A stretch of 64,000 bases of DNA from Chaetoderma sp. LZ-2023a (taxonomy: Eukaryota > Mollusca > Caudofoveata > Chaetodermatida > Chaetodermatidae): contig CM067371.1 of the NCBI GenBank assembly GCA_034401795.1, positions 75,412,833 to 75,476,832 of the forward strand. The letters are read 5' to 3'. The notes under the pieces are model-generated. The model was not told the DNA's origin. It saw only the letters and a program-made list of their open reading frames with translations, and ran no database searches. The stretch's first letter is position 1. Every line of letters begins with the position of its first letter. The position numbers were made by a program, and so were the translations under genes. Shown piece by piece: positions 44,301 through 55,105 of this stretch.

Positions 44301-46079
44301 GAATCGATAATTACTGGAGATTACTGAAGAAACTTTATTCTCGTAGACTTTAGTTTCGATATTCTCCAAACACACAGACTGATTTCTGGGTTTGGATGAA
44401 GACAAAGAACTCTTACCTGAGACAGACGATCCTGGGAGAATGGAAGAAGACGAGGGAAGTCTACCAGGAGGTCTACAAACCAAATCCTCTTTGGCCAAAG
44501 GAGCTATTAAAAGAATCTCGCAGATTTGTTCTTTGACCGTCTTCAACATTAACGGAATCAAAATCGTTGGAGGGAACGCATAGACGAACATTCCTGTCCA
44601 GGACTGAGACAGGGCATTCGCCGCCAGGGCTTGCCTGTCCGGAAAAGGAAACATGTTAGAGGAGATCTGAGCATTCAGAGATGTCGCAAACAGATCTACC
44701 AGAGGACGATCCATAAGACCGAAAATCGCTTTGACAACCGACCTCTTTAACTGCCACTCTGTGTGGGCGAATTTGCTGGGACGTGACAGTTGGTTCGCAA
44801 GAAAATTCAGACTGCCTGGGACATGCGAAGACACTAGAAGAATCCGATTCTTGTGACACCATAAGAGAAGGTTCCACACTTCTAGACAAAGAAGGGATGA
44901 CCGTGTACCCCCTGCCTGTTGATATAAGAGACCACTGTCGAATTGTCCGACCGAATCGAGACTTTAAGACCTATCACAAGATCTGACCATGAAAGGAGAG
45001 CGTTCCTGACAGCACACAATTCCAGAATGTTGATATGAGCTGTCGACTCCTCCAGGGACCAATGACTGGAAACCGACAGGGAGTCCCAGACCGCTCCCCA
45101 TCCCTCCTGAGAAGCATATGTGAAGATAATCGCCTGAGGGGAGGACTTTACCAGTGGAACACCCATCAGAAGCAGAGAACGATCTTTCCAAAAATCTAAA
45201 TGAGGAATCAAGTGTTCTCTGATGGTAAATAGAGTGAACCGACTGCTTTCAAAGGGACATTAAATACATTTGGAAGGGTCTTCTCATCAGCGCATCCCAA
45301 GGAATAACATTCTCTACGCTGACCATCAAACCTATCACTCTTAGCAGAAATCTTGCTCAGACCATGGAAGAAGACAGGATTTCCATTGCCACCGATAAAG
45401 CCTCTATTCTTGGGTCTGAGGGGAAGACTAGACCCTGGGCCAGCTCGAAAAAAATGCCTAGATGCATGAAGATTTGAGAGGGACCTAGGCTTGATTTCTT
45501 TAGATTTAAAATCCACCCTAGGTTGCATGCCAGACTGCAAACCTCTGGAAGAATTCCTGAGAGAATTGAGAAAGACTGCTTTACTAACCAATCGTCTATA
45601 TAAACGTGTAGATGGATAAAACGACGGTGTAATATTCCTGCCACAGCGGAGCCTAGGCGAGTAAAAAGAAAAGGAGCCGTGGTCAGGCCAAAAGGCATGG
45701 CGCGAAACTGCCAAACTCGATCTTTGTAAGCAAATATCACGAAATTTCTGAAGGAAGGGTGAGTGAGAACATGAAAGAAGGCGTCATTTTGGTCGATGGA
45801 AAACGACCACATACCCTGATCTAGATTGGAAATAATCTGGGAGATGGTCTCCATCTTGACTTGGGAGTAAGAATCATGAGATTTAATCATGTCATACCCC
45901 ATTGTTAAATTAAAATTGATCATTTTACTAAGATTTAATGACAGGGTAGGAATTCCTAACCTAGGCTGAACGCTCTCATGTATGTATAAGGCACTGGACC
46001 AATGGATCCAAAGACCCAAGAAGAGGAAGAGAAGAGATAAAATAGAAGAAATGGTTGGACCTACTCGGGCGGAGGCCAC
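44256..46079 (-). pseudogene. DIRS-2 RT / RNase H / methylase-like ORF, broken
   Basis: The first frame (46079-45357) holds RT motifs FSIDQNDAFFHV, MPFGLTTAPFLFTRL and the catalytic HVYIDDWLV. It stops at a TGA where the homologue reads on. A frameshift near 45255 follows, then RNase H (45211-44882: TYASQEGWGAVWD, NILELCAVRNAL, IRSDNSTVVSYINRQG). A frameshift in a G run near 44900 leads into 44879-44256 with HVPGSLNFLANQLSR and the DIRS methylase-like segment (VDLFATSLNAQ ... YAFPPTILIP ... LLIAP). The region just before RT motif 1 is replaced by dispersed-repeat sequence at about 45903-45988. Confidence 0.88.
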
Positions 46080-46636
46080 ACCTTCACTCTCTTAGCTTGA
46101 AAAACCTTTGTGTGAAGACCTACCACTAGACCGTGAACTAGGTCTGAAAAAATAAGCCTGGCCCCCTCTCGCTCTAAGAGCAGGGGTTGACTAACCTTAG
46201 AAAAATCTTTAACATGAGAGGAAAGAACTTCCCAGGAAGATCCAGAGAGAGAGGTGGCGACTCGTAAGTAATCATCTTTTGGGATATGAAAAAGGAGCAC
46301 ATATTTAGAGGTAAGAGAAAATTCCTTAGGATTAACATCATTCACAAAGAAAACAAACATGTTAATGACCAAATTGTCAATTGGAAGGACCTGAGGAGAC
46401 AAGAAAGAAGAATTAGAAGAGGAAAGAGCCGACACAAAAGAAGGTAGGTCTATAGAAAACTCGTCCTTAAAAGGAAGAGAGTCTAAGCAATCCACCTGTG
46501 AGCCAGGGACCAGTCATCCGAAGAGACCCTGACTGGACAAAATCTCCTCAGCCCTGACCGACTTGGGAATTGAAGAATTAGAAGAAGGATTAGGAGATGG
46601 AGAAGAAAAATGATGAGAAGAGTCACAAGAGGCCAT
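46061..46636 (-). pseudogene. DIRS-2 gag-like ORF1, one nonsense codon
   Basis: From the ATG at 46636 the frame runs to a stop at 46061, interrupted once by TGA at codon 41 (46516-46514). The N-terminus is Ser/Pro-rich, and the rest has no motif I can name. Its position upstream of RT with a short overlap (ORF2 ATG at 46079) is the DIRS ORF1 position, a putative Gag. The assignment is positional. Confidence 0.6.
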
Positions 46637-46639
46637 AGA

Positions 46640-49632
46640 ATCAACAGTTCAAATGCAAAGAGGAGAGCAAGGCCTCCTGGAAGCTTAAAGAGAAGAAAAC
46701 TGTAAAGAATCAGAAAAGGAAAGATTGATCAGCAGGAATGTGATCAGATACAACATCCTGACCAGAGGACATAGAAAGTGATTCAGGCCACTAGCGCAAA
46801 ACCTTGAAAGAATAGAGAAAAAAGCTGAAAGAACGAACAAGGGACGAATCCCTAAGCACAGAAAATAATGAGAAAACCAGACCGTAATCAACAATTTGAA
46901 ACTCAAGCTCAAACGAGAGAACGACAGAAACAATCGGATCAAGATGATCAAAGGAGGAGGAAGAGAGGAATTAAGAAGAATGGAAGATGAAGAGGAAAGA
47001 ACAGGACCAGAAGATCCCTGGAGAGGATTGATAGAAGATGAAATACGGGAAAACCCTAGAGGAGGGAAAAGGAGGAAGACAGAAAGACAGAGAGGAAGGA
47101 GACCATGACTAGAAGAAAACTTTAGAAGGGGCAGAGGATGAAGGAAGAGACCTTTACTTATCTTTACTCATTATTTTTAAAGACTTAGAACCAATATTAT
47201 CATCTTGTAACGACAGATGTCATTGAGTTTGATATGCCAATAAAAGGAATGATTGATAGATTTATAATGAATCTCTGGGAACAGCTCAAATGCTAAATAC
47301 ACAAAACACTGATATTTGATTATGATTAAACACTATGGGATGAATCACGAAACAAAACGCTGAAAGACACAGTCGAAATAAAATCACCAAAACCATGACT
47401 GTGACGACGCAGAAGAAAAAACCCGGCTTTTATTCCTTTTTCCTTCACCCGTATCTTATTTCTCTATTCTCAACGTTTTCTTGCTCTTGTAATCATTAAT
47501 CTTAGAGCCATTCTCTTCCCTATGCAGCACTTTCTTTCAGCACCTGTCAGAATTAGACTAAGAATTACGCTAGAAACAGGGATTTTCTTCAAGAAATTAA
47601 CTCCCTTTGGTTAAAATAAATATGTCAACCTGCCGACATAAGAGCGCGAAAAAAGGCTGAACGTCCCGAAGACAACTGGCCATCTAAAGTTGGATGAAAT
47701 TAAAAATTATGTATCTAGCGATAATGCGTAGAATACAGACTGACTTATCGACTGCAACAAAAAACCCACCCGGCAACCAGTCGGAAGAGTCTTTACTTAT
47801 GTTGAATTGTTTCACTGATAAAGGAATAAATGCTGAATATCTACAATTCCAAGAGAGACTTCAAGACTGGCTATGTCTCGGAATTAATATTTTCAGTGAT
47901 TAAACATTCCGGTTTTAAAAGCACTTACTGAAATAAGACTAACTCTTAGGCAAGATGATGACTAGATCCTAGGAAAGACAAACCTGGAATCTCAGTAAGA
48001 GCTATCACCGGAAATCCAAAAAAGGAAGACAGAAACGGAAGTTAATCATAGAACACCATGAAAACCGGTAATGACCCTATCCCCGGATGTACGAATCCGG
48101 AAGTGGAAAAATAGGAAACGGAAATGCGCAAACCGGAAGAAGACAACTGGAAACTGAACCCAAGATGTACAGTAAAAAACCAGAATAAGCATAGGAACCG
48201 GAAATACGCAAACCGGAAGTCAGACCGGATACGGAAAGAACGGAGGTAGATCTGGAGAACGGAAGTAACCCGTCCTGAGGACCTGAATCCACTGCAACTG
48301 ATCTAAGACTCTGACATTGGCATATATGATAAAGACGGGGGCTTCCGCCGCTGCCACCACTGCTTGAAGGTCATGCCCTTTCTTCTTATTTACAACCTCA
48401 AGACTCATGTGGGTTTGACTCGGTGACCTGCTCGAGATCACCTTCGAGAGCTTATTCGCTCTAATTATTTGCTCTTTGTTCTTTATTCATCCACTAGACC
48501 GGAAGTTATGTCCCAACCGGAAGCAGAAGAGCTTATTAGATCAGAAGAGACGCAGATAACTTGAATCTTGCATACAAAACCAAAACGGTTACATTGGCAT
48601 ATATGATAAAAACGGGGGCTTCCGCCGCCGCCACCACTGCTTGAGGGTCATGCCGTTTCTTCTTATTTCCAACCTCAAGACTAACGTGGGTTTGACCGGG
48701 TGACCAGCTCGAGATCACCTTCGAGAGATTATTAGTTCTAATTATTTGTTCCTTATTCATCCACTATACCGGAAGTTACGTCCCAACCAGAAGCGGAAGA
48801 CCGAAGAGCTTATTTTCAGAATTCGCTGAAGAAACGCATCCCCCCCCCCCTGTTGCTGATGGATTAGATACATTAGATTAACAAAAGACACAGCTTTATG
48901 CTTAACAGCAATGGGGGTGGGGGAAGAACGACCAGAGGGCAGCGCTGCTAGGACGAATAATCCTTAAAGAAAACTTGGATACAAACACAGACCATCCTAT
49001 GCAAAGCCTGCACATCGATGTGGGGGTACATGTAGTGCACTTTAAACAGACATGTCCTCCATACTCCACAGAGTGAACTCGTTCACAGATTGAGGATGTG
49101 CACTTGATTTATCGGTAGTTTTAACAGACTCTTAAAAACGAAAAACGATTACAAAAAAGCATACAGCTTAGTATTTCGTTAAAAGGAGTCTAGAAACATG
49201 CAAACGCCTTTCAAAGAAAGGCCGGAAAAGTTCAAATTCAAAAATCCCTAACGACAAGAAAACAATCTTTCATAGGGAAATAAACATAATTCCTTGTAAA
49301 GCACTATTTTTTCTTTTAACTGAAAGTGAATAAGGGCTCACTGGAGTAATAGAGGGTTTTTAGATGATAATGACTTAGGCATATTAAAGTTGCTACCACA
49401 AAAACAAAACCCCACGAAAACCGGTAACATATATTATATACATAGTTATAAAGTTCAATATAACCACAAAATACTTCCAAAAACATAATTTTGGGAGGAT
49501 AGACTTCATAGTAGGCATATCTTAGCGTGAGAAAGTCCTTCAATAGTAAGCTGACACAGCGCAAAGCTATAAAAACTTTCAGATAATATTTAGGGAGTTA
49601 TTCTGCTTGCAGAATAATTGAAAAGTGAATCC
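46640..49632 (-). other. DIRS-2 long 5' non-coding region
   Basis: Three kilobases between ORF1 and the right terminal repeat hold no recognised protein. An A/G-rich tract covers 46.9-47.15 kb. A cluster of ACCGGAAGT-like motifs spans 47.99-48.26 kb, with further ones near 48498 and 48770. A direct duplication (48314-48538 and 48591-48815) includes GGGGGCTTCCGCCGC and CTCGAGATCACCTTCGAGAG. A C run lies at 48841-48850. The length is unusual for DIRS leaders, so a nested insertion is possible. Confidence 0.5.
48314..48815. repeat. 225-bp direct tandem duplication
   Basis: Copies at 48314-48538 and 48591-48815 start ACATTGGCATATATGATAAA and end near AGAGCTTATT, offset 277 bp, with scattered substitutions. 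Confidence 0.85.
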
Positions 49633-49903
49633 GTTTCCTATTTGGCCTCCAGTGCGCATGCGCAAGCGCGCTTAGTGACAGGCGTCACTATGGAGTGAGT
49701 ACAGACTGGTGCCAGTCTATATCAGTTAATATACTGGAGATGGACCTAACCAGTAGCCTGGCTGAGGGTCCATATTTATAGGAATAGGCATGGGGAGGAG
49801 TGTATGCAAGCATAAAAATCTTATTCTGGTAGCTGAATGCAGATAATTGATTTAGCAAGTAGTGATTGAACGGTAATGGATGTTTTTGTGGTGTAATAAC
49901 AAC
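49633..49903. repeat. DIRS-2 right inverted terminal repeat
   Basis: This is the complement of the left repeat from GTAGTGATTGAACGG inward. The outer end differs from the left one, as expected for DIRS repeats whose outer extensions are each copied into the internal complementary region. The inner end contains GCGCATGCGCAAGCGCGC. Confidence 0.88.
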
Positions 49904-50000
49904 TTTAATATTCTGAAATTAATTTGGCTGGAAGCCATTGCTGCCTCATGATCAGGCAGCGTCTTCCAGTCAAATTAATTTCAAAATATTCAACAGAATA
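49904..50000. repeat. Foldback hairpin repeat, right part split by DIRS-2
   Basis: CTTTAATATTCTGAAATTAA continues the foldback repeat whose left flank (CAAGGCAACCATACAGG) ends at 41751. The inner hairpin CTGCCTCATGATCAGGCAG is intact. Confidence 0.65.
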
Positions 50001-50271
50001 AGTTTTATATATCATAAAGAATTTACCTTTTTTAGGGATTTATCGGTTAACGGGTTAAGTAACATTGTATCCAAAAGGAACAAGTTATCAGACTAGAAGG
50101 AATGGACCTTTACAGTTTATACATCTAACATATGACATCATAATCAACTACGTGATATGTAGGATGATGTCATAATGAATAACATCATGAATGACGTAGA
50201 TAAGTGTCACAAACGCATAATTGAAGATGGACTAAGCATTGTTGTACGAATTCTATGTCTTCTAATTAATA

Positions 50272-50380
50272 AACATTCTATTGAATATTTAGAAATTAAT
50301 TTGACTGGGTGCTGATGCTGTAACAGCACCCAATCAAATTAGTTTAAAAATATTCAACAGCTTAGCTATACAGTTTTCTG
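50272..50380. repeat. Foldback hairpin repeat
   Basis: The arms TGAATATTTAGAAATTAATT and complement enclose GGGTGCTGATGCTGTAACAGC; the right flank continues AGCTATACAGTTTTC. Confidence 0.7.
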
Positions 50381-50556
50381 GAAATTGATAGTTGGTTTAA
50401 TTGATCGATCGATCACAACACAGTTGAAGTATTGGTGGGGCTTAACTTGAAATGGGTGTGGCATAGCTAAAACTGGAAAGGTCCACTGACGTTAGAAGTG
50501 TGTGCATGCATGCATGTGGGTGTGTGCTGTGTGTGTGCATGTGACTCCATGCTTAC

Positions 50557-50958
50557 CGTGACTTGAAGAATGACTGGTGTGGTGGTGATGTACATCATGT
50601 GTGTGTGAACGGACATGGTTATTTCGATGAATTTGTTCATGTTCAAAATGTGAAGGGAATCCATCCATATCATCAAATGCATCGAATAAGAAGAAATCAC
50701 CATCATCACCATCGTCATTAAACAGATCATCAAAGTTAAAGAAACTATCATCATGTCCAAATGAGGACTTAAAATGATCGCCGCCATGTTGATGTTGTCC
50801 TGAAGAATGAGTATCAAAGGCTTCGTCAAAGCCTCGGAAGAAGTCATCAAAGTTAAATCCACCATTAAACCCTGCTCCATTGCTACCATTTTTGTCAAAG
50901 TCCTCTCCAAACGTGTCATATTGCTTACGTTTTTCCCGATCAGACAGTACTCCATATG
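50557..50958 (-). CDS. DNAJB9: DNAJB9-like exon 2 (J-domain end, acidic/His-rich region)
   Basis: This 402-nt exon follows an acceptor (TTTGATTGCAG at 50959-50969) and ends at a donor (CACG|GTAAGC at 50555-50557). The phase joins exactly to exon 1, giving EIGKAYGVLSDREKRKQYDTFG, the end of a J domain. It then encodes a Gly/Asn/Phe stretch with FNFDDFFRGFDEAFD and FFNFDDLFNDDG, a hallmark of DNAJB9/ERdj4, and a His-rich stretch (DVHHHHTSHSSSHG). The donor implies a further 3' exon for the cysteine-containing C-terminus, which I could not find. A TG/CA microsatellite lies just downstream (50.50-50.55 kb). DNAJB9 binds unfolded ER proteins and stimulates BiP ATPase; that role is from family knowledge. 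Confidence 0.9.
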
Positions 50959-50969
50959 CTGCAATCAAA

Positions 50970-52074
50970 CACACATAATTGCATGGAAAATGGCCTCATA
51001 GAAAATGATTGGGAATTTTCAGGATGGACACTTAAACTGCGACTACACCTAGAGTTTTGATCATATCATTACCATACTTGGTTGGGATGTTACCATTGGC
51101 ATGACTGGAGTCCTGAAGCAGTGCATTGATCTGGCGGGCACCTGACCAAGTGGACTAGTATGCCTTCAGTTACCAGTTTTTGTTTTTGACAGAAATGATC
51201 AGAGAATGCCAAAGGACATATTAGACGACACACAGTAACATATTTTCATGCTTCCAGTACACCTGGGTTACAGGCCGAGGTGGAAGGGCACCCCTTATTC
51301 AAGCATTCATGTTTGGCAGAAATCAACTCAGGATTAAAAAAGCTAAAAACTGGGTTTTTTTCCAAATGGATACTTGGTAAAACATTTAGGTAAAAAATAC
51401 CAGTTTTTCGTTTTTGGCAGAAATGAACATGGATTGAAAAATGCTGAAATTTTTGTTTTCAGAATGATTGCCTGAAATGTTTTGGTGCCGACCAACTTCA
51501 ACCTTGGTGAGCTTCTAGGTCCTATATAGACATGATTTCATATCAATCTTTAAGCGGTTCAATCCTAGTTTTGTATTCGAGAAATTGGCTTTTCCATGCC
51601 TAAGGTGTCACAATAGTAAACCTTATGGGAATTTCAAGCATGGATGTTTGAACTTCGACTACGCCTAGTTTTAATCGGATCAGCACCGGACATGTTCAAT
51701 GGTCATACAAAGGTTATATAATAAGACGCCGTTATAATATTCCGTAATGACCAGATATCGCAGATGTACAGTTATTTCGGAAAATGTGTTCTAGTTTTAC
51801 TTTTACAATTAACATTCATTAGAAGGTGTTGCCTAATGCAGTGAAATTGTTTTAAAAATAAGCATTATCTTTCCTGTGTGATTATCTAGCAATGGAGCCA
51901 AAGAAATTTCACCATTGAAAGGGAGCCTAATTTGAATACTTGCTAAACATGAATAGAAATTTTATTAATCACAATGTGCAAATATTTGTACACTCGTGAA
52001 TGTGATTTGTATGCATGCACGCACGCACACACATTCATGTAACTATTCTTTACAATGGACAAATATTTATATAC
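50970..52074 (-). other. DNAJB9 intron
   Basis: About 1.1 kb between a consensus donor (GTATAT, 52074) and the exon 2 acceptor. It holds no gene. Two weakly similar segments with CAGTTTTTGTTTTTGACAGA (about 51170 and 51400) suggest an old repeat. Confidence 0.75.
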
Positions 52075-52288
52075 CTTTTCCTATTTCAATAAATTGCTTC
52101 TCTGCATCGGGATCCTTATTCTTATCAGGATGATAAATCATGGCCAGTTTTCGAAAAGCTGACTTGATTTCTTTCTGTGTGGCAGTACTTTTAACACCTA
52201 AAAGATCATAATAGCTTTTCTTGCTCTCGACAAAATCTGTGACAACTGTGTAAAATGCTGTAAGCACAAGTAGTCTACCGTATTGCAT
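52075..52288 (-). CDS. DNAJB9: DNAJB9-like exon 1 (signal segment and J domain)
   Basis: From the ATG at 52288, 71 codons encode a short hydrophobic N-terminus ([19 protein letters not shown]), a probable ER signal peptide or anchor, then [20 protein letters not shown] and the catalytic HPD tripeptide at residues 53-55. An upstream in-frame ATG at 52357 exists, but an acceptor (TTTTATTTCAG|G, exon base 52323) makes 52288 the natural start with at least one untranslated upstream exon. The J domain recruits Hsp70; with an ER signal the partner would be BiP. The gene lies between a decayed MITE/Helitron region and DIRS-2. Confidence 0.9.
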
Positions 52289-52651
52289 AGTTAAGTATAT
52301 TCCAGTCTGAGAGGCACGTGAACCTGAAATAAAAGCACAGCAATACCATGTAAACAATAATAATTAATGCAATAAAGCTTTAGTGATGCATTGCATCACA
52401 AAGGATGTACTGTCACAGGTCGAACATAATTTTCTGTAATGTTAGACAAACCATGAAAGGTACAGCAATTTTGATACACCTCACACCTTTAACAGGCCAT
52501 GAAAATTGCACCTTCCTGCGGTCCAGGGCAACCACTTTTTACTGCAGGGCAACCAAATTTTAACACAGGTTGCCCTGGGGGACAACCTAGGTAATTTGTT
52601 ATTTTCACCGCTTGTATGTGTACTCACGGTGAGTATTTATTTTATTTAGTC

Positions 52652-52876
52652 TTAACCCTTTAACACTCAAATGCAATCAAGAAAATTATGGAAAATGTTC
52701 ATTTGCAGACCAAGAGAAGGCTGTTTTTGAAAATTTACCACTCGAAGAATTGGCTCAGTTATCGAGCCAGTCATTCCAATGGTAAATTTTCAAAAACAGT
52801 CTTCTCTTGGTCTGCAAATGAACATTTTCACCGCTGCAGAAGCCGTCTTTGTCTGATATGAGGGATAAAGGGTTAA
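52652..52876. mobile_element. piggyBac-type MITE, complete
   Basis: TTAA at 52652-52655 and 52873-52876 flank 217 bp with ends CCCTTTAACACTCAAATG and ATGAGGGATAAAGG and the usual palindromic core. It lies upstream of DNAJB9 as transcribed. Confidence 0.85.
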
Positions 52877-52918
52877 CATAATGGTTGAGTTGGTATTTAC
52901 AAGGATTCTGTGGTCTGT

Positions 52919-53096
52919 ATACATACATGAGAGTGACTTCACCATGCAGGGTAGGAAAGTAAGTCACAACCCCTTGTCAAATTAAAATTAGTGCAGATCT
53001 GAATGTTTCACAGCGAATAGAGATCATTTCATTTTACAAAGATTTAATGACACGGTAGGAATTCCTACCCTAGGCTGACCGCTCTCATGTATGTGC
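52919..53096. repeat. Candidate small MITE with ACATACATGAGAG ends
   Basis: It begins ACATACATGAGAGTGAC and ends CGCTCTCATGTATGT, a terminal inverted repeat of about 13 bp, with further complementarity around GGGTAGGAA/TTCCTACC. Its right part also occurs inside the DIRS-2 RT frame at 45903-45988. No target duplication was resolved. Confidence 0.5.
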
Positions 53097-53461
53097 ATAA
53101 CTTAACAACAATACATATTTTCAGCAGAATTTACAGAAATTGGGCAACCTGGAAATACAGACGGGCAACCTAATTTAAATAGCATACTTTCCCTTGGCAG
53201 CGCAATATTTTTCAAATTTTGTAGCCCTGGTTAACCCCAGATACACGCATACCACAAGTTTGGTGACCATAGGTGGAAGAGCGTTGATCATAGTTTGAAA
53301 AACAGTTTCTCTGATATTCATTGAACTATGAAATGTAGTTCACAGCACCATACTTTTGATAACGGACACACCTTTACATGAAGATGCATTCGTGCACCAA
53401 GCTTAACCATTTCACCGATGAATTCCCCATATGATCTCATTTTCAAGGTAACTTTACAGAA

Positions 53462-55105
53462 CAAGAGGCCAAAGGGCCTGCTATGCTCACAGGTCTGGAC
53501 CATTAGCATTTGAACCATTTGCATTTAAATAGACTTGATGGATAATTTTTGGAAAATTCAAAATGGCCACCAAAGATATTGACCAATCAAGATTCTCGTT
53601 TGATATGATGAATGAAGCTAACCATCATAGGATCGTTATACCCATCTTGCTGAAATCGGGCCATTGATTAAGGAGTACCGTTCTTAAATGACAATGGAAA
53701 ATTTTCAGAAAGTCAAAGATGGCTGCCAAAACAATGACCGATCAAAATTCTGAATAAACTTTCTATAGGCTACCAAGTGCTATAAGGACCCTTTGGCCTT
53801 CCAGCCAAATTTTGTTGAAATTACCAATTGAAAGCAGTTAATGGGTAGCGTTTTAAACGAATTCCCAATTTTTGGAAAATCCAAGATGGCCACCCCAAAA
53901 AATCAAGCAGTCAAAACTCTGAACTGTACCAGCCTGGGGCCCTTCCAGCTGAGTTTGGCTGAAATCGGCCAAACGATTAATGAGGAGTACCCTTTCAACT
54001 AATTTCCCAAAATTTTGGGAAATTCAAGAGGCAGGGTTTGTACACGTTTCTATGTTTGAAATTCCATGAGCAGAATTAACAAATTCCATGACTTCCATGA
54101 CGTAATATCTAGTACATTTGTGTTTATGGCGTAGCTTACAATCTGAGTTATTCTGAAAATGTCTGAATAATGCGTCTTGTAACAACCTAGCCAAAGCCTT
54201 GTTTTGACGTTTGATAAGCTGTTGCCATGATTCTTATTAGACAGAGGTGACGACAGTATTCATACCAACAGATTTCATGATTACCATTTTCCATGACCAA
54301 TGATAAAAATGTCGATTTTCTTATGACGTGCCAGGCCTGGAATTTAAACTTTCAAATTCCATGACTTTCCAGGATTTCCAATGAGCAGTACGAAGCATTT
54401 AGATGACTGCCAGAAAAATTGACCAATCAAAATTATGTTTACAAGGGTCCTTCCAAGCAAGTTTGGCTGAAATCTCCCAAGCAGTTAATGAGGAGTAGCA
54501 TTTTAAACGATTTCCAGCCATTTTCCGGAAAATTCAAGATGGCCGCCGAACAAATAGACCAATCAAAATTCTGTAAACAAATTCCTGAGAACATAACTCT
54601 AGGACCCTTCCCGCTGAGTTTGCTTGAAATCGTTCAAGCAGTTAATGAGGAGTACTGTAGCTTTTAACTGATATACTGAAATTTTCAGAAAATCTAAGAT
54701 GGATGCTGAAAAAATTGGCCAATCAAATTTCTGTATCCCAATTCTAAAACCTACCAGCCTAGTATCCTTCCAGCAGTCTGGTTGAAATTGCCCAAGCAGT
54801 TAATGAGGAGTAGCGTTTTAACCAATTTCCTGCCGTTTTTTCAGAAAATTCAAGATGGCCACTGAAAAAATTGACCAATCAAAACTCTGTAAACAGGTTC
54901 TTAAGCATACCACTCTAGGGTCCATCCAAATGACTTTGCTTGAAATTGGCCATGTGGTTAATTAGGGGTAGGCCCTTAACTAATTTCCAGAAAATCCATG
55001 ATGGCCACCAGAAAAATTGACCAATCAAAATTCTTGTTAGAAGCGTTGAAGCGTATTGCCACAGGATTATTCCACACACGTTTTGCCCAAAATCAGTCCA
55101 TTGAT
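53462..55105 (+). repeat. Helitron-like repeat (H6), left part
   Basis: It starts CAAGAGGCCAAAGGGCCTG after ACAGAA, in what looks like a foldback-family left flank. Tandem units follow (AAGATGGCCGCCGAACAAAT, GACCAATCAAAATTCTG, GTTAATGAGGAGTA) with about 150-180 bp spacing. A stretch at about 54022-54394 (GGGTTTGTACACG, repeated ATTCCATGACTT) is foreign to the family and looks like another insertion. The element is cut by an hAT-like insertion and resumes at 56258. Confidence 0.6.

Larger units (their letters stand above)
41752..49903 (-). mobile_element. Full-length DIRS-type retroelement, inactivated (DIRS-2)
   Basis: Inverted terminal repeats at about 41752-42012 (left) and 49680-49903 (right) share CATTCAATCACTACTTGC and over 150 further bases in inverse. 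An internal complementary region at 43018-43140 consists of the complement of the left outer end (CAACAGACCAACCCGCAAGG side) fused through a G run to the complement of the right outer end (TGTTATTACACCACAAAAAC side). That arrangement is the DIRS hallmark, thought to template the circular intermediate. On the minus strand it encodes, in order, a gag-like ORF, RT/RNase H/methylase-like ORF and tyrosine recombinase, all damaged. It interrupts a foldback repeat, with no target duplication seen. Confidence 0.9.

Noticed and set aside
50467-50964. 165-codon frame overlapping DNAJB9 exon 2 in another phase
   Set aside because: Met/Ile/Leu/Thr-rich shadow of the acidic exon; the DNAJB9 phase agrees with splice sites and family motifs.
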